Origin: Agrobacterium tumefaciens
GTDB lineage: Bacteria > Pseudomonadota > Alphaproteobacteria > Rhizobiales > Rhizobiaceae
DNA: 64,000 bases
Direction: 5' to 3'
Assembly: GCF_009649785.1 (NCBI RefSeq)
Contig: NZ_WJOK01000015.1
Coordinates: 1-64,000 of the forward strand
Below the pieces are notes generated by a model. That model ran no database searches. It worked only from the letters and a program-made list of their open reading frames with translations, and was not told where the DNA came from. This document shows, piece after piece, positions 51,864 to 60,419 of the stretch (positions are counted from its first letter, which is position 1; each line of letters starts with the position of its first letter). The position numbers were made by a program, and so were the translations under genes.

Positions 51864-52787
51864 TTAGAAGCCAGCCGACTTGAGATAGTCACGGCTGAGT
51901 TTTACGTCGGCGAGGCTACCGCCCGCGTTGCGCGGATCACGCTCCTGCTCAACGGTGATAAAGCCTTCATAACCAAGCTCATCAAGAAGGGCGCGAATGG
52001 CGGGATAGTCGATACAGCCCCTGCCGATGGGACACATGACGCCCTGCGCGCAGGCTTCAAAGAAGCGAATGTGCTCACCCATCACGCGGCCGAAGACGGC
52101 CCTGTCAATGTCCTTGAAGTGGATGTAGTCGAGACGATCGGCGTATTTGCGCAGGGTTTGGACAGGGTCCATGCCGGCATACCAGGTATGGCCAGTGTCG
52201 AGGCAGAAACCGGCAACCTCCTGGGGTATGTCAACGGCGAGACGGGCAATCTCGTCCTCGAATTCGATGTAACCGCCGGCATGCGGATGAATGGTGGCGC
52301 GAACGCCATATTTCTCGCGGGCAAGAGCGGATATCGCCCTGATATTATCCATCATGCCGTTCCATGCCGCGTCATCGAGCCGGGGTGCCCTGTCGGAATG
52401 ACCCGCCGCATAATCGCGTTCGTCGTGTCCCCAATCCATCACCGTCAGATAAGGTGCGGGAAATCGCTGGCCCGACGCCTTCGGCGGCGTCGGCAGACGG
52501 GTGATCAGAGCGCAAATCTCGTCCGTCTGGCGCAGCAGGCTATCGCGGTTTTCCTCAGCGACAAGATCATTGAAGATCGTTCCGGCGACGATATAGAGCC
52601 CTCGACTTGTCAGAGCCTGAGAGACCATGTCGATGTTCAGCGGAACATAACCATAGGGGCCAAGCTCCACTCCCCCATATCCGGCCGCCTTGACTTCGTC
52701 GAATACCATTTCCCACGGCGGTAGGTTTGGATTGCGCACGTCATCGACGCCCCAGCAGCACGGTGCTGTGGTGACTGTTATACCCAT
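51864..52787 (-). CDS. Sugar phosphate isomerase/epimerase (IolE-like TIM barrel)
   Basis: A 307-residue TIM barrel resembling inosose dehydratase IolE. It opens with MGITVTTAPCCWGVDD, then GYGGVELGPYGY. The metal-site stretches are RATIHPHAGGYIEFEDEI, GFCLDTGHTWYAGMDP and IHFKDIDRAVFGRV, each with the His, Glu or Asp expected for the metal centre. IolE removes water from 2-keto-myo-inositol; whether this one does is not shown. It is first in the minus-strand operon and divergent from the LacI-type regulator, whose operator should lie in the 133-base spacer. Confidence 0.87.
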   Translation of the reverse strand: MGITVTTAPCCWGVDDVRNPNLPPWEMVFDEVKAAGYGGVELGPYGYVPLNIDMVSQALTSRGLYIVAGTIFNDLVAEENRDSLLRQTDEICALITRLPTPPKASGQRFPAPYLTVMDWGHDERDYAAGHSDRAPRLDDAAWNGMMDNIRAISALAREKYGVRATIHPHAGGYIEFEDEIARLAVDIPQEVAGFCLDTGHTWYAGMDPVQTLRKYADRLDYIHFKDIDRAVFGRVMGEHIRFFEACAQGVMCPIGRGCIDYPAIRALLDELGYEGFITVEQERDPRNAGGSLADVKLSRDYLKSAGF

Positions 52788-52920
52788 AATATTCTGGTCC
52801 TTCCCTGGTGTCGCTCACTTGGTGGGCGACCCTCCCTGACGCAGCGGTTTAGCTGGAGATCTCCGATTTACAAAGTTGGAATTTGATGGGATTCAATCAG
52901 AAAACCGGGCGGAGAGGGAA

Positions 52921-53934
52921 ATGACTGCACGCAAGATAAGCATTTCAGATGTTGCAAAGGCAGCCGGAGTCTCGACCGCGACGGTGGATCGGGTTCTCAA
53001 CAACCGTGGCGGCGTGCGTACCGACAAAGAAGACCGCGTTTTGGCCACTGCACGGGCGCTCGGTATTGACCGAGCCCTAGATCGTACCCCTTCACGCGCG
53101 CTACGTGTCGCGGTCCTTATCCAACCGCCAGTCAACCCGTTTCACGCGTCTTTGCGCGAGGGTATCGATCTTGCATCGCGAATGTACGCAACACTGAACG
53201 TGCAATTCTTCGTCCATCACATCGATCCACGAAAGCCGGCGGCGATCGCCGCAGCCGTCCGCGATTGTCGCTCCTATGATGGCCTCGTCATCACCAGCCC
53301 TGACGATATCAGGGTTCGAGAAGCCGTAGCATTCCTATCGCGCAATGTCCCGGTGGTTACTCTGGCGACCGACCTCACAGATTGCGGGCGTGCCGCCTAT
53401 GTGGGGCCGAACGACAGGCAGGCCGGTCGGGTGGCTGGCGACCTGATGGGCCTTTTCCTCGGACGGCAAGGCGGCCGCGTCGTCGTGGTTGCCGGCTCAC
53501 GCGATATCACTGGCCATCGCGAACGGGAAGCCGGGTTTCGCGACATCATGACCGAGCGTTATCCTGAATGCAGTCTGGCCGTGGTTCTGGAGACCGGAGA
53601 AAATCAAGAGGAAGCTGGCCGTGTCGTAGAGATTGCATTTCGGGATGACCCGGGATTACGAGGCATATATCATCTGTCCGCGGGTGCTTTGCCGATTGTC
53701 AGTGCCCTGCAACGCCTTGGCCGAACCGACAATACGGTGGTCATCACCCACGAACTCACGCCCAATCGACGGATGCTGCTAAAATCCAGAAAGATCAACG
53801 CGGTTATCGACCAGAGACCCCTTTTGGAAGCACGCCTGGCAGTTGAGACCATCGCAAAGCTCCTCGGTAGAATGCCTGGAGAAGCGGTCTCTATCTCAAC
53901 GGACATCCAGATCTTTCTCGCAGAGAATGCCTAG
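52921..53934 (+). CDS. LacI family transcriptional regulator
   Basis: A 337-residue LacI/GalR regulator. The N-terminal helix-turn-helix and hinge are ISISDVAKAAGVSTATVDRVLNNRGGVRTDKEDRV. The ligand domain is of the type similar to ribose-binding proteins (VNPFHASLREGIDLASRMYATLN, VGPNDRQAGRVAGDLMG, GHREREAGFRDIM). The VDRVLN variant is common in regulators of cyclitol and xylose-like pathways. The ATG at 52921 has GAGAGGGA upstream; the frame is open to 52876. It is divergent from the isomerase-dehydrogenase operon and most likely represses it. Confidence 0.92.
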   Translation: MTARKISISDVAKAAGVSTATVDRVLNNRGGVRTDKEDRVLATARALGIDRALDRTPSRALRVAVLIQPPVNPFHASLREGIDLASRMYATLNVQFFVHHIDPRKPAAIAAAVRDCRSYDGLVITSPDDIRVREAVAFLSRNVPVVTLATDLTDCGRAAYVGPNDRQAGRVAGDLMGLFLGRQGGRVVVVAGSRDITGHREREAGFRDIMTERYPECSLAVVLETGENQEEAGRVVEIAFRDDPGLRGIYHLSAGALPIVSALQRLGRTDNTVVITHELTPNRRMLLKSRKINAVIDQRPLLEARLAVETIAKLLGRMPGEAVSISTDIQIFLAENA

Positions 53935-54329
53935 CGTGGTGTATCAGATTTTCCTTGTTAAAGCTGGGTATAAGCAGAGCCGCACCGCCTTTGCCGACGA
54001 CCCCTTGATAGGATCAGAAGAGGCGATCCGTTGTTGCAATTCAGGATTTGATTGAGCTTGAGCCATTAAACCGTTCGCCAATGACCGTTTGAAACTATGT
54101 TGATGACTAATTGAAAGTGAAAACGTGACCATTTGAAATCAACGTAGCGACTTCCATAAAGTGCTGTAAGCACAAGGACAACGACCAGATACGAAAACGC
54201 CAACAACAAAGACGCCTGGTCGCCAGACTGGCGCTCTTGCAGCGATTGGCCGGTCGATTCGACCGCAAAACCCTTGGGCAGCGAGTTTGCAAGCTTCGGC
54301 GACCGGGGCCTTGACTGGTCAAGTGGTGA
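53935..54329. other. 395-bp intergenic stretch without a recognisable gene
   Basis: No frame here resembles a known protein. It lies between the 3' end of the LacI gene and the 3' end of the convergent oxidoreductase gene. No U-tract hairpin was seen. Confidence 0.4.
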
Positions 54330-55346
54330 TCAGGCGGCAACCAGCACGATCTTGCCCTGGATGCTACTTTCTGAAGCACGACGATGCGCTGTCGATGCCT
54401 CGGCCAGCGGATAGGTGCTGTCGATCACCACCCGTAAGGAGCGATCATCGAGCAGACGACCGGCCTCTGCCAATTGCGCACCGTTCGAACGCACCTGTGT
54501 CGTTGAGACGGTGATCTTTCGCCGGGCGGCTTCGTCATGGCCTAGAAAACCCAGCGGGTTGACGAGAAACAGGGCGCCGTCCGGCTTAATGCTGGAGAGA
54601 AAGCGTTCCATATTCGCGCCGCCGACGGCGTCAAGCACCAGATCAGCATCCCTCACCACTGCTTCGGCAGCCGTCTTCGTATAGTCGATGAAAATATCGG
54701 CACCGAGATCATAGAGAAGCGCCTCGTTTTTGCCGGAAGCAACGGCAATCACCTTCGCGCCTTGCCACTTCGCGATCTGGACAGCAAGATGGCCAACGCC
54801 GCCGCCGGCGCCGTTCACCAGCACGATCTTGCCGTCGAGCGGAACCGGTGCATGCTGGAAGGTCTGGAATGGGTTCGGCAAATCATGTCCCAAATCGACC
54901 AGAAATTGCCAAGCGGTCAAAAGCGACATGGGCGCACCGGCAGCCTGGATGTGGTCTATCCCGGCGGGCTTCAACGCCAACTCCGATACCGGAACGCGAA
55001 CATATTCGGCATAGGCGCTGCTTCCCGTCATGAGGTCATGCGGGAAGCGGACCATCGCATAGACCTCGTCGTTGACCTTGAACTGCGACACGTTTTCACC
55101 AACGGCCGCAACCGTGCCGGAAACGTCCGTGCCAAGGATCAGCGGAAAGCTTGGACTGGGGTGCCATTCCGGCGGTAGAGCCCGATAACCATCGCGCAGA
55201 TAGAGATCCGGCGGGTTGAGGCTGGCGGCATGGACGCGAACAAGCACGTCGTCCGCCGAGATTTCCGGCCGGGGCGCATCTTCATAACGAAGAACATCTG
55301 GCCCACCGAATTCGTGCAATCGCACAGCTTTCATCATATCAGTCAT
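54330..55346 (-). CDS. NADP-dependent zinc-type alcohol dehydrogenase-like oxidoreductase
   Basis: A 338-residue MDR protein of the quinone reductase group. GroES part: VRLHEFGGPDVLRYEDAP, HAASLNPPDLYLRDG, LGTDVSGTVAAVGENV. Rossmann part: LVNGAGGGVGHLAVQIAKWQGAKVIAVAS and DLVLDAVGGANMERFLSSIKPDGALFLV. Zinc ligands are missing. Likely a cytosolic NADPH-dependent reductase of quinones or enones. The ATG at 55346 is chosen over a GTG three bases upstream. It is divergent from a LysR regulator across 91 bases, which probably controls it. Confidence 0.88.
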   Translation of the reverse strand: MTDMMKAVRLHEFGGPDVLRYEDAPRPEISADDVLVRVHAASLNPPDLYLRDGYRALPPEWHPSPSFPLILGTDVSGTVAAVGENVSQFKVNDEVYAMVRFPHDLMTGSSAYAEYVRVPVSELALKPAGIDHIQAAGAPMSLLTAWQFLVDLGHDLPNPFQTFQHAPVPLDGKIVLVNGAGGGVGHLAVQIAKWQGAKVIAVASGKNEALLYDLGADIFIDYTKTAAEAVVRDADLVLDAVGGANMERFLSSIKPDGALFLVNPLGFLGHDEAARRKITVSTTQVRSNGAQLAEAGRLLDDRSLRVVIDSTYPLAEASTAHRRASESSIQGKIVLVAA

Positions 55347-55437
55347 CACGGCCTCGCTTGAATATTCGTTTTGATGACTGAAGATACGATCATCTCCTTC
55401 GCTTGATAATCATCAGATAATTCGCTTTAATAGTGCC

Positions 55438-56340
55438 ATGAAGGAACAAATCGGAATTGATAGACTGACTGGGTTGATCGCATTCGCTCGGGCCGGCTCG
55501 CTCGGAAGCTACACCGCCGCCGCCCGCTCCTTGTCCATCTCACCCTCGGCGGTCAGCAAAAGCATTCAGCGGCTGGAAAAGCAGCTCGGCGTTTCGCTTT
55601 TTGCGCGTACGACACGTTCCCTGGCCCTGACGACCGAGGGGCGCGATCTTCATGAGCGTGCGCTCAGGCTGCTGCACGACGCAGAAGATATAGAGCAGGC
55701 GGCAAAAGCAGCGCGCACCGAGCCCGCTGGCACTTTACGGATTGCAGCATCGTTGCCTATCGGCCTGCACGTAATAGCGCCGATGCTTCCTCAGTTTCGC
55801 AGGCTCCATTCGAGGGTCAATATAGATCTACGTTTGAGCGATCACATGGTTGATCTTATCGAAGGCGGCTACGATGTAGCGGTCCGCATTGGTGATGTGG
55901 CAGATTCGCGCCTGCTTTCGCGCCGCCTTCTGCCACATCGGCTATGCTGTTATGCCTCGCCCGAATATCTGGCCGGGCGCAGCCCGCCGACCAGTCCAGA
56001 CCAATTGGAAGAGCACGAGACTGTCAACCTGCGCTACCAGAGTAGCGGCCAGCTGTTCCGCTGGCCTTTCCACGTAGGGGACAGGGAGGTGGAGATTGTG
56101 CCCACCTCTAGCATTATCGTTGACGCGAGCGAAGCCGTGCTTGCGACGATCGCAGCAGGTGCCGGAATCGGAATGGCAACCAATTTCATGGCCAGCACTT
56201 GGGTGAGGCGTGGAGCGCTTATTCCGGTTCTGGCCGATTATGCGGTGGAACGGCACAACATCACGGCGCTGTGGCCCGAGAGCCGGCGGTCAAACCCGGC
56301 CGTCCGCGCTTTCCTCGACACCTTAGTGAAGTTGTCCTGA
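55438..56340 (+). CDS. LysR family transcriptional regulator
   Basis: A 300-residue LysR regulator. The DNA-binding part is [55 protein letters not shown], and the effector part carries [12 protein letters not shown] and [15 protein letters not shown]. It is divergent from the MDR oxidoreductase at 54330-55346. The spacer contains the palindrome GAATATTC on the oxidoreductase side, which may be part of its site. No strong ribosome sequence precedes the ATG. Confidence 0.9.
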   Translation: MKEQIGIDRLTGLIAFARAGSLGSYTAAARSLSISPSAVSKSIQRLEKQLGVSLFARTTRSLALTTEGRDLHERALRLLHDAEDIEQAAKAARTEPAGTLRIAASLPIGLHVIAPMLPQFRRLHSRVNIDLRLSDHMVDLIEGGYDVAVRIGDVADSRLLSRRLLPHRLCCYASPEYLAGRSPPTSPDQLEEHETVNLRYQSSGQLFRWPFHVGDREVEIVPTSSIIVDASEAVLATIAAGAGIGMATNFMASTWVRRGALIPVLADYAVERHNITALWPESRRSNPAVRAFLDTLVKLS

Positions 56341-56456
56341 CAATGGCAGCGAATGTCTGCTTCTGGGGCGACGCTGACTAGGCAGCATTTGCCAAAAGCG
56401 GGCGTGAGGACAGATGACAACCCGTCGACAAATTCCCCAGATTTCTACAAGCGGCA

Positions 56457-57323
56457 TTAAGCAGCCACCTTATCCAGCTCCAACAGTGCCTCCGAGGGGA
56501 GCTCTATCCTGGCCGCGGCGAGGTTTTCTCGCAGATGTCCCCGTGACGATGTGCCCGGGATCAGGAGAATGTTCGGCGATCGCTGGAGAAGCCAGGCAAG
56601 CGCAACCTGAATCGGCGTGGCGTTGAGCCGGGCGGCCACGTCAGACAGGGTAGAGGATTGCAGCGGCGAGAAGCCGCCAAGAGGAAAGAACGGCACATAG
56701 GCAACCCCTCGGGAGGCGAGTGTGTCGATTAAGGTTTCGTCCTGCCGATGCGCAAGATTGTACTGGTTCTGCACGCAAGCGATGTCGGTGATCTTTCCGG
56801 CGTCCTCGATTTGCTTCGCCGTGACGTTAGACAGTCCGATATGCCGGATCAGTCCCTGTTGCTTTAAACCGGCCAGAACTTCAAGAGGCTCGTCCAGCGA
56901 GCCTTCCGCGGGGCCGTGCACGTCGAACATAGCGCGCAGGTTGACCACATCGAGCACATCGAGTCCGAGATTGCGGAGGTTGTCATGAACGGCCTGTGTC
57001 AGCTCCGCGCGCGAGAACGACGGATACCACGAAGCGTCCGCGCCCCTGCCTGCGCCGACCTTGGTGACGATCACAAGGTCGTTGTCATAGGGATGCAAAG
57101 CTTCGCGGATTATCTCGTTTGTAACATGCGGGCCATAGAAATCGCTGGTGTCGATGTGGTTGACGCCGCTTTCCACCGCCTCGCGCAGGACGGCTATGGC
57201 CTCCGGACGATCGCTCGGAGGCCCAAAAACGCCCTTGCCTGCAAGCTGCATCGCGCCATAGCCCAGCCGGCGCACCGTATAATCGCCAAGCGTGAAGGTT
57301 CCTGAAGTTGCAATAGTGCTCAT
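56457..57323 (-). CDS. pdxI: Aldo/keto reductase, PdxI (YdbC) type pyridoxal reductase
   Basis: A 288-residue aldo/keto reductase that matches the Escherichia coli YdbC/PdxI pattern along its length: FTLGDYTVRRLGYGAMQLAG, FGPPSDRPEAIAVLREA, NHIDTSDFYGPHVTNEIIREAL, AVHDNLRNLGLDVLDVVNLR, HIGLSNVTAKQIEDA and SPNILLIPGTSSRGHLREN. PdxI reduces pyridoxal to pyridoxine with NADPH in vitamin B6 salvage. Asp, Tyr and Lys of the AKR tetrad are present, while the usual His position reads Asn (DVVNLR), as I recall for YdbC. It is divergent from a LysR regulator, with conspicuous dyads between them. Other aldehyde substrates are possible. Confidence 0.8.
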   Translation of the reverse strand: MSTIATSGTFTLGDYTVRRLGYGAMQLAGKGVFGPPSDRPEAIAVLREAVESGVNHIDTSDFYGPHVTNEIIREALHPYDNDLVIVTKVGAGRGADASWYPSFSRAELTQAVHDNLRNLGLDVLDVVNLRAMFDVHGPAEGSLDEPLEVLAGLKQQGLIRHIGLSNVTAKQIEDAGKITDIACVQNQYNLAHRQDETLIDTLASRGVAYVPFFPLGGFSPLQSSTLSDVAARLNATPIQVALAWLLQRSPNILLIPGTSSRGHLRENLAAARIELPSEALLELDKVAA

Positions 57324-57357
57324 GGTCCATCTCCTTGTGTTCCTCCAAAATAGACAG

Positions 57358-57386
57358 GTGGCATATACGCTACAAGAAGCTATAAT
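57358..57386 (+). promoter_or_regulatory. Candidate sigma70-type promoter of the LysR gene
   Basis: A perfect TATAAT at 57381-57386 lies 17 bases after GTGGCA (57358-57363), a four-of-six match to TTGACA. The predicted transcript start near 57393 falls inside the adjoining dyads, about 50 bases before the GTG start. Confidence 0.45.
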
Positions 57387-57388
57387 CC

Positions 57389-57419
57389 GGACAGGTTGTC
57401 CGTAAAGACGGACAATTGT
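57389..57419. promoter_or_regulatory. Candidate LysR operator with overlapping dyads
   Basis: TTGTCCGT (57396-57403) and ACGGACAA (57408-57415) form a perfect inverted repeat around AAAG. A second dyad, GGACA (57389-57393) and TGTCC (57397-57401), shares the central half-site, and a palindrome ACAATTGT (57412-57419) overlaps the right edge. It starts just after the TATAAT box, so binding there would fit autorepression. Confidence 0.55.
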
Positions 57420-57440
57420 TTTTAACGTTTGGAGAGCAGG

Positions 57441-58370
57441 GTGTCGGATTTAACGGATCTGAATGCGTTTTTACTCGTTGCTAGATCCAAAGGTTTTCGG
57501 CAGGCCGCGCGCGTAAGTGGAGTCAGCTCCTCGGCGTTGAGCGATGCGGTGAAGCGTCTCGAAGAAGACCTTGGGGTAAGACTATTCAATCGCACCACCC
57601 GCAGCGTGCTCCTGACGGATGCAGGACGTCTCTTGCTAGAGCGCACCGGACCCGCATTCGCAGAGGTGGCATCGGCACTCGACGAGGTGAAAAGCAGCCG
57701 CGGCCGCACCTCGGGGGATCTCAGACTCAATGTTCCGATGAGTGCGGCAAGGCTGGTCCTGCCTCCGATCGTGCCGCCGTTCCTAAAGGCCTATCCCGAA
57801 ATAAGGCTGGAAATCGTGACCGATGAGAATTTCGTCGACATCATAAAGAGCGGCTGCGACGCAGGCATCCGTTATGACGAACGTCTCGAACAGGATATGG
57901 TGGCTTTGCCGATCGGACCGCGCCAGCAGCGCTACGCCCTTGCCGCGTCGCCGGGTTACCTTGCAAGAAGAGGCAAACCGCAACATCCACAAGACCTGCT
58001 TTCGCATGATTGTATTTTAGGCCGGTTTTCGGGGCGCGCGCTTCCCTCCTGGGAATTCGAACGCGATGGGGAAGAAATCGCCATAAATCCCAAAGGTAGC
58101 CTCGTTGTTCAGTTCGGCGGCGGCACCGATCTTGGCATCGACGCAGCCATTGCCGGTTCTGGCATTATTTATATTTTTGAGGACTGGCTAAGGCCACACT
58201 TCGATAGAGGAGATCTGGTACCGGTGATGGAAGAATGGTGGCTGCGGTTTTCCGGCCCGTTCCTCTATTATTCTGGACGGCGGCTTGTGCCCGCGCCTTT
58301 GCGCGCATTTATCGATTTCGTGAGACAATCGCACAAAGATGCAGCGAAATCCTTGCAGCCCGGCCCGTGA
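57441..58370 (+). CDS. LysR family transcriptional regulator
   Basis: A 309-residue LysR regulator with helix-turn-helix LNAFLLVARSKGFRQAARVSGVSSSALSDAVKRLEEDLGVRLFNRTTRSVLLTDAG and an effector domain with GCDAGIRYDERL and DLLSHDCILGRF. It is the same subgroup as the regulator at 11801 (AGSGIIYIFEDW motif). A GTG start at 57441 is chosen because GGAG lies seven bases before it; a TTG at 57429 is the alternative. Divergent from the pdxI-like gene, it probably controls that gene and itself through the dyads just upstream. Confidence 0.9.
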   Translation: MSDLTDLNAFLLVARSKGFRQAARVSGVSSSALSDAVKRLEEDLGVRLFNRTTRSVLLTDAGRLLLERTGPAFAEVASALDEVKSSRGRTSGDLRLNVPMSAARLVLPPIVPPFLKAYPEIRLEIVTDENFVDIIKSGCDAGIRYDERLEQDMVALPIGPRQQRYALAASPGYLARRGKPQHPQDLLSHDCILGRFSGRALPSWEFERDGEEIAINPKGSLVVQFGGGTDLGIDAAIAGSGIIYIFEDWLRPHFDRGDLVPVMEEWWLRFSGPFLYYSGRRLVPAPLRAFIDFVRQSHKDAAKSLQPGP

Positions 58371-58381
58371 ATTCAAAGTTC

Positions 58382-59084
58382 TTAGCTCTGTTTCTTGCCG
58401 CCGGCATTGGTCGATCCATCGTGCATATCGCCATAACACGCATCATGCATTGGACTAGAGCGACTATTCAGACATGGGCACGTCTTGCAGTAATCCAGTC
58501 CGTTAATCAGATATCGGATGCAACAGATGCGGCGGAGACGCTTTGGCTTGCCCTCGTATTGACGGTAGAGGATGGGTCTGAAAAGCGGATTACGTGAGCC
58601 ATCTGCCATGTGAGGCGATTCAAGCAGTTCAAGCGCATCTGCCACGCCATGGCCGCAAGGAATGTTTTCAGCGAAAAGATGACGTTCCCGCTGGTGACAA
58701 CTGGCCGGGAACTCACACCTCATCCCCCGGCAGTGTGGCCTTGCGCTCGATGCCTTTTTCATCGTTGGCAACATTGTCTGCGAGGCCGTAGGTCGCTGGC
58801 GACACGTAGAAAAAGAATGGTGCAGCGAGGCACGCGTGCAGATAGGCTTCGGCAGGGTCAGCGCGCACAACAGTCGACATGGCCGGAGGCTGGCGGGCAA
58901 GCAACGCTCGGGCTTTCGAAAAAAGAATGCCTGTAATCCTTTTCAGAACAGCGGCACGATCCGGCCTTGTCCCCATCAGGGATGGGGGCAGGATGCAGAG
59001 CCTGCGAGGTCCTTTCGAGGTCAGACGAATTTCGGTCCGGAAGATATCCGACCACCAGCGGTCGTTGTGTTTTTGAAGTGCCAT
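58382..59084 (-). pseudogene. FhuF-type ferric siderophore reductase, frameshifted
   Basis: The C-terminal frame (from about 58684 down to 58382) has the hallmark of FhuF-like reductases: MADGSRNPLFRPILY followed by RRICCIRYLINGLDYCKTCPC, whose four cysteines bind a 2Fe-2S cluster. The upstream frame starts at an ATG at 59084 behind GGAGGG and encodes about 120 residues before a stop at 58713. The two frames differ by one base, with the change lying between about 58713 and 58684. I infer a single frameshifted gene for reductive iron release from siderophores. The N-terminal part is less clearly related. Programmed frameshifting or a sequencing error are alternatives. Confidence 0.6.
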
Positions 59085-59138
59085 GATCACCCTCCAGCTT
59101 CTTGCGGGATGACCCTATCGACAAACCGATCGGACGAA

Positions 59139-59156
59139 TTTAGATATTCCCTCTAA
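59139..59156. promoter_or_regulatory. Candidate dyad in the FhuF-AraC divergent promoter
   Basis: TTAGA (59140-59144) and TCTAA (59152-59156) form a perfect 5-base inverted repeat with a 7-base spacer. It sits 55 bases upstream of the reductase start and touches the ATG of the AraC gene. It could be an iron- or AraC-linked site. Confidence 0.3.
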
Positions 59157-59962
59157 TGATCACTAAATACCCCCAGCCACCACTATCCCTGTCCGGTGCC
59201 CTCGCCGACAATGATGTCGAAAGCTCTTCATCGCGCGTTCGCGCTGTGAGGATCGACGTGTCTCAGAATGAACGCGAGGCTCCCGAACACCAGCACCGTA
59301 AGGGCCAGCTTGTCATGCCGCTGCTGGGAGGCGTGACTTGTCGCGTCCCAAGCGGCATGTGGATGGTTCCGCCTCATTGTGGCGTCTGGGTTCCAGGGGG
59401 CATGCTTCACAGCAATGTGGCCACCGCCAACGCACGTTTGTTTTTCCTGTTCATCGAGCCGGGGGCTGCCGATCTGCCGAACCGGTGCTGCACGCTTTCC
59501 CTGTCTCCGCTCGTCAGGGAACTGATCATCGAGATGGCCGACCAATCGGCTGCCGCGACTGCTGACTTAGAGCTCATGGAAACGCTGCTTCTGTCGGCAT
59601 TGTCGCGGATGCCGGTCGAGCATCTTCACCTCCCGCTGACGGACGAGCCCCGGCTTGCACGCATTGCATCCGAGCTGGCAGACGATCCATCCAATCGCAG
59701 TACGATGGCGCAATGGGCAAAACGAGTGGCGATGAGTGAGAATTCGCTCGCCCGTCTCGTTCAAAGCGAAACGGGCCTTACCTTCGGCCGCTGGCGACAA
59801 CAATTGCAGGTGATTGTCGCAATCCGAAGCCTTGCAGCGGGGGCAACGGTGCAGCAGGTTTCGGGGGATCTTGGATATCAATCCGTCTCTGCATTCATAA
59901 CCATGTTCAAGAAAGCGCTTGGCACATCGCCTGCCCGATATCTGGGAAACTTCGACCGCTGA
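59156..59962 (+). CDS. AraC family transcriptional regulator with cupin domain
   Basis: A 268-residue AraC regulator. The N-terminal cupin (EHQHRKGQLVMPLLGGVTCRVPSGMWMVPPHCGVWVPGGMLHSN) is the ligand domain. The C-terminal pair of helix-turn-helices spans about residues 165-262 (TMAQWAKRVAMSENSLARLVQSETGLTFGRWRQQLQV, then LGYQSVSAFITMFKKALGTSPARYL). This layout is found in regulators of efflux or oxidoreductase genes such as NimR-like proteins. No strong ribosome site precedes the ATG. It is divergent from the broken FhuF-type reductase gene, its possible target. Confidence 0.88.
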   Translation: MITKYPQPPLSLSGALADNDVESSSSRVRAVRIDVSQNEREAPEHQHRKGQLVMPLLGGVTCRVPSGMWMVPPHCGVWVPGGMLHSNVATANARLFFLFIEPGAADLPNRCCTLSLSPLVRELIIEMADQSAAATADLELMETLLLSALSRMPVEHLHLPLTDEPRLARIASELADDPSNRSTMAQWAKRVAMSENSLARLVQSETGLTFGRWRQQLQVIVAIRSLAAGATVQQVSGDLGYQSVSAFITMFKKALGTSPARYLGNFDR

Positions 59963-60129
59963 ACGTTAGAAGGTACAGCGACACCTAAAAGGAAATCGGC
60001 CGGCTGGCGGAGCTTCCTCCCAATGGACACTCTCCTACCGCAATGGTTTTTACGACCCGCCTCCCACGTGCCGCCATGCGCGCATTTCTCGATTACATGA
60101 GAAGCTATAACGGTCAAACGAAGGGCGCG
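59963..60129. other. Intergenic stretch before the dehydrogenase relic
   Basis: No gene is recognisable in this 167-base stretch between the AraC gene and the relic at 60130. Confidence 0.35.
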
Positions 60130-60252
60130 CTAGAACGCCTCGACATTGTCGATCAGCTGATAGACCAGCGACTGGACCGCTGCGCTTCTTACCCACGCCA
60201 CATGCGGCGTGAGGATGAAGTTCGGCAAATCAAGCAGACGCATGAGTGGATG
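60130..60252 (-). pseudogene. D-2-hydroxyacid dehydrogenase C-terminal relic
   Basis: On the minus strand a frame reads HPLMRLLDLPNFILTPHVAW and continues VRSAAVQSLVYQLIDNVEAF before a stop at 60130-60132. This is the end of a D-isomer-specific 2-hydroxyacid dehydrogenase, with the conserved TPHxAW histidine. The cofactor domain upstream is not readable in one frame, so only the tail remains. It lies directly downstream of the SDR gene of the next operon. Confidence 0.6.
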
Positions 60253-60419
60253 ATAGTATGCGGCAGTTCGGTGATGACAACGTCGAAGCCAGGCCCGCAC
60301 AATCGCCACATTATCGGCGCTGGTTTTTCGAATGACGACCTCTCCAGACGATCACCGCAAAAGTTGCTGGGCCAACACCTGCGTTCAGGACATTTTGCAT
60401 TTTTTCAATATCCACCCGC

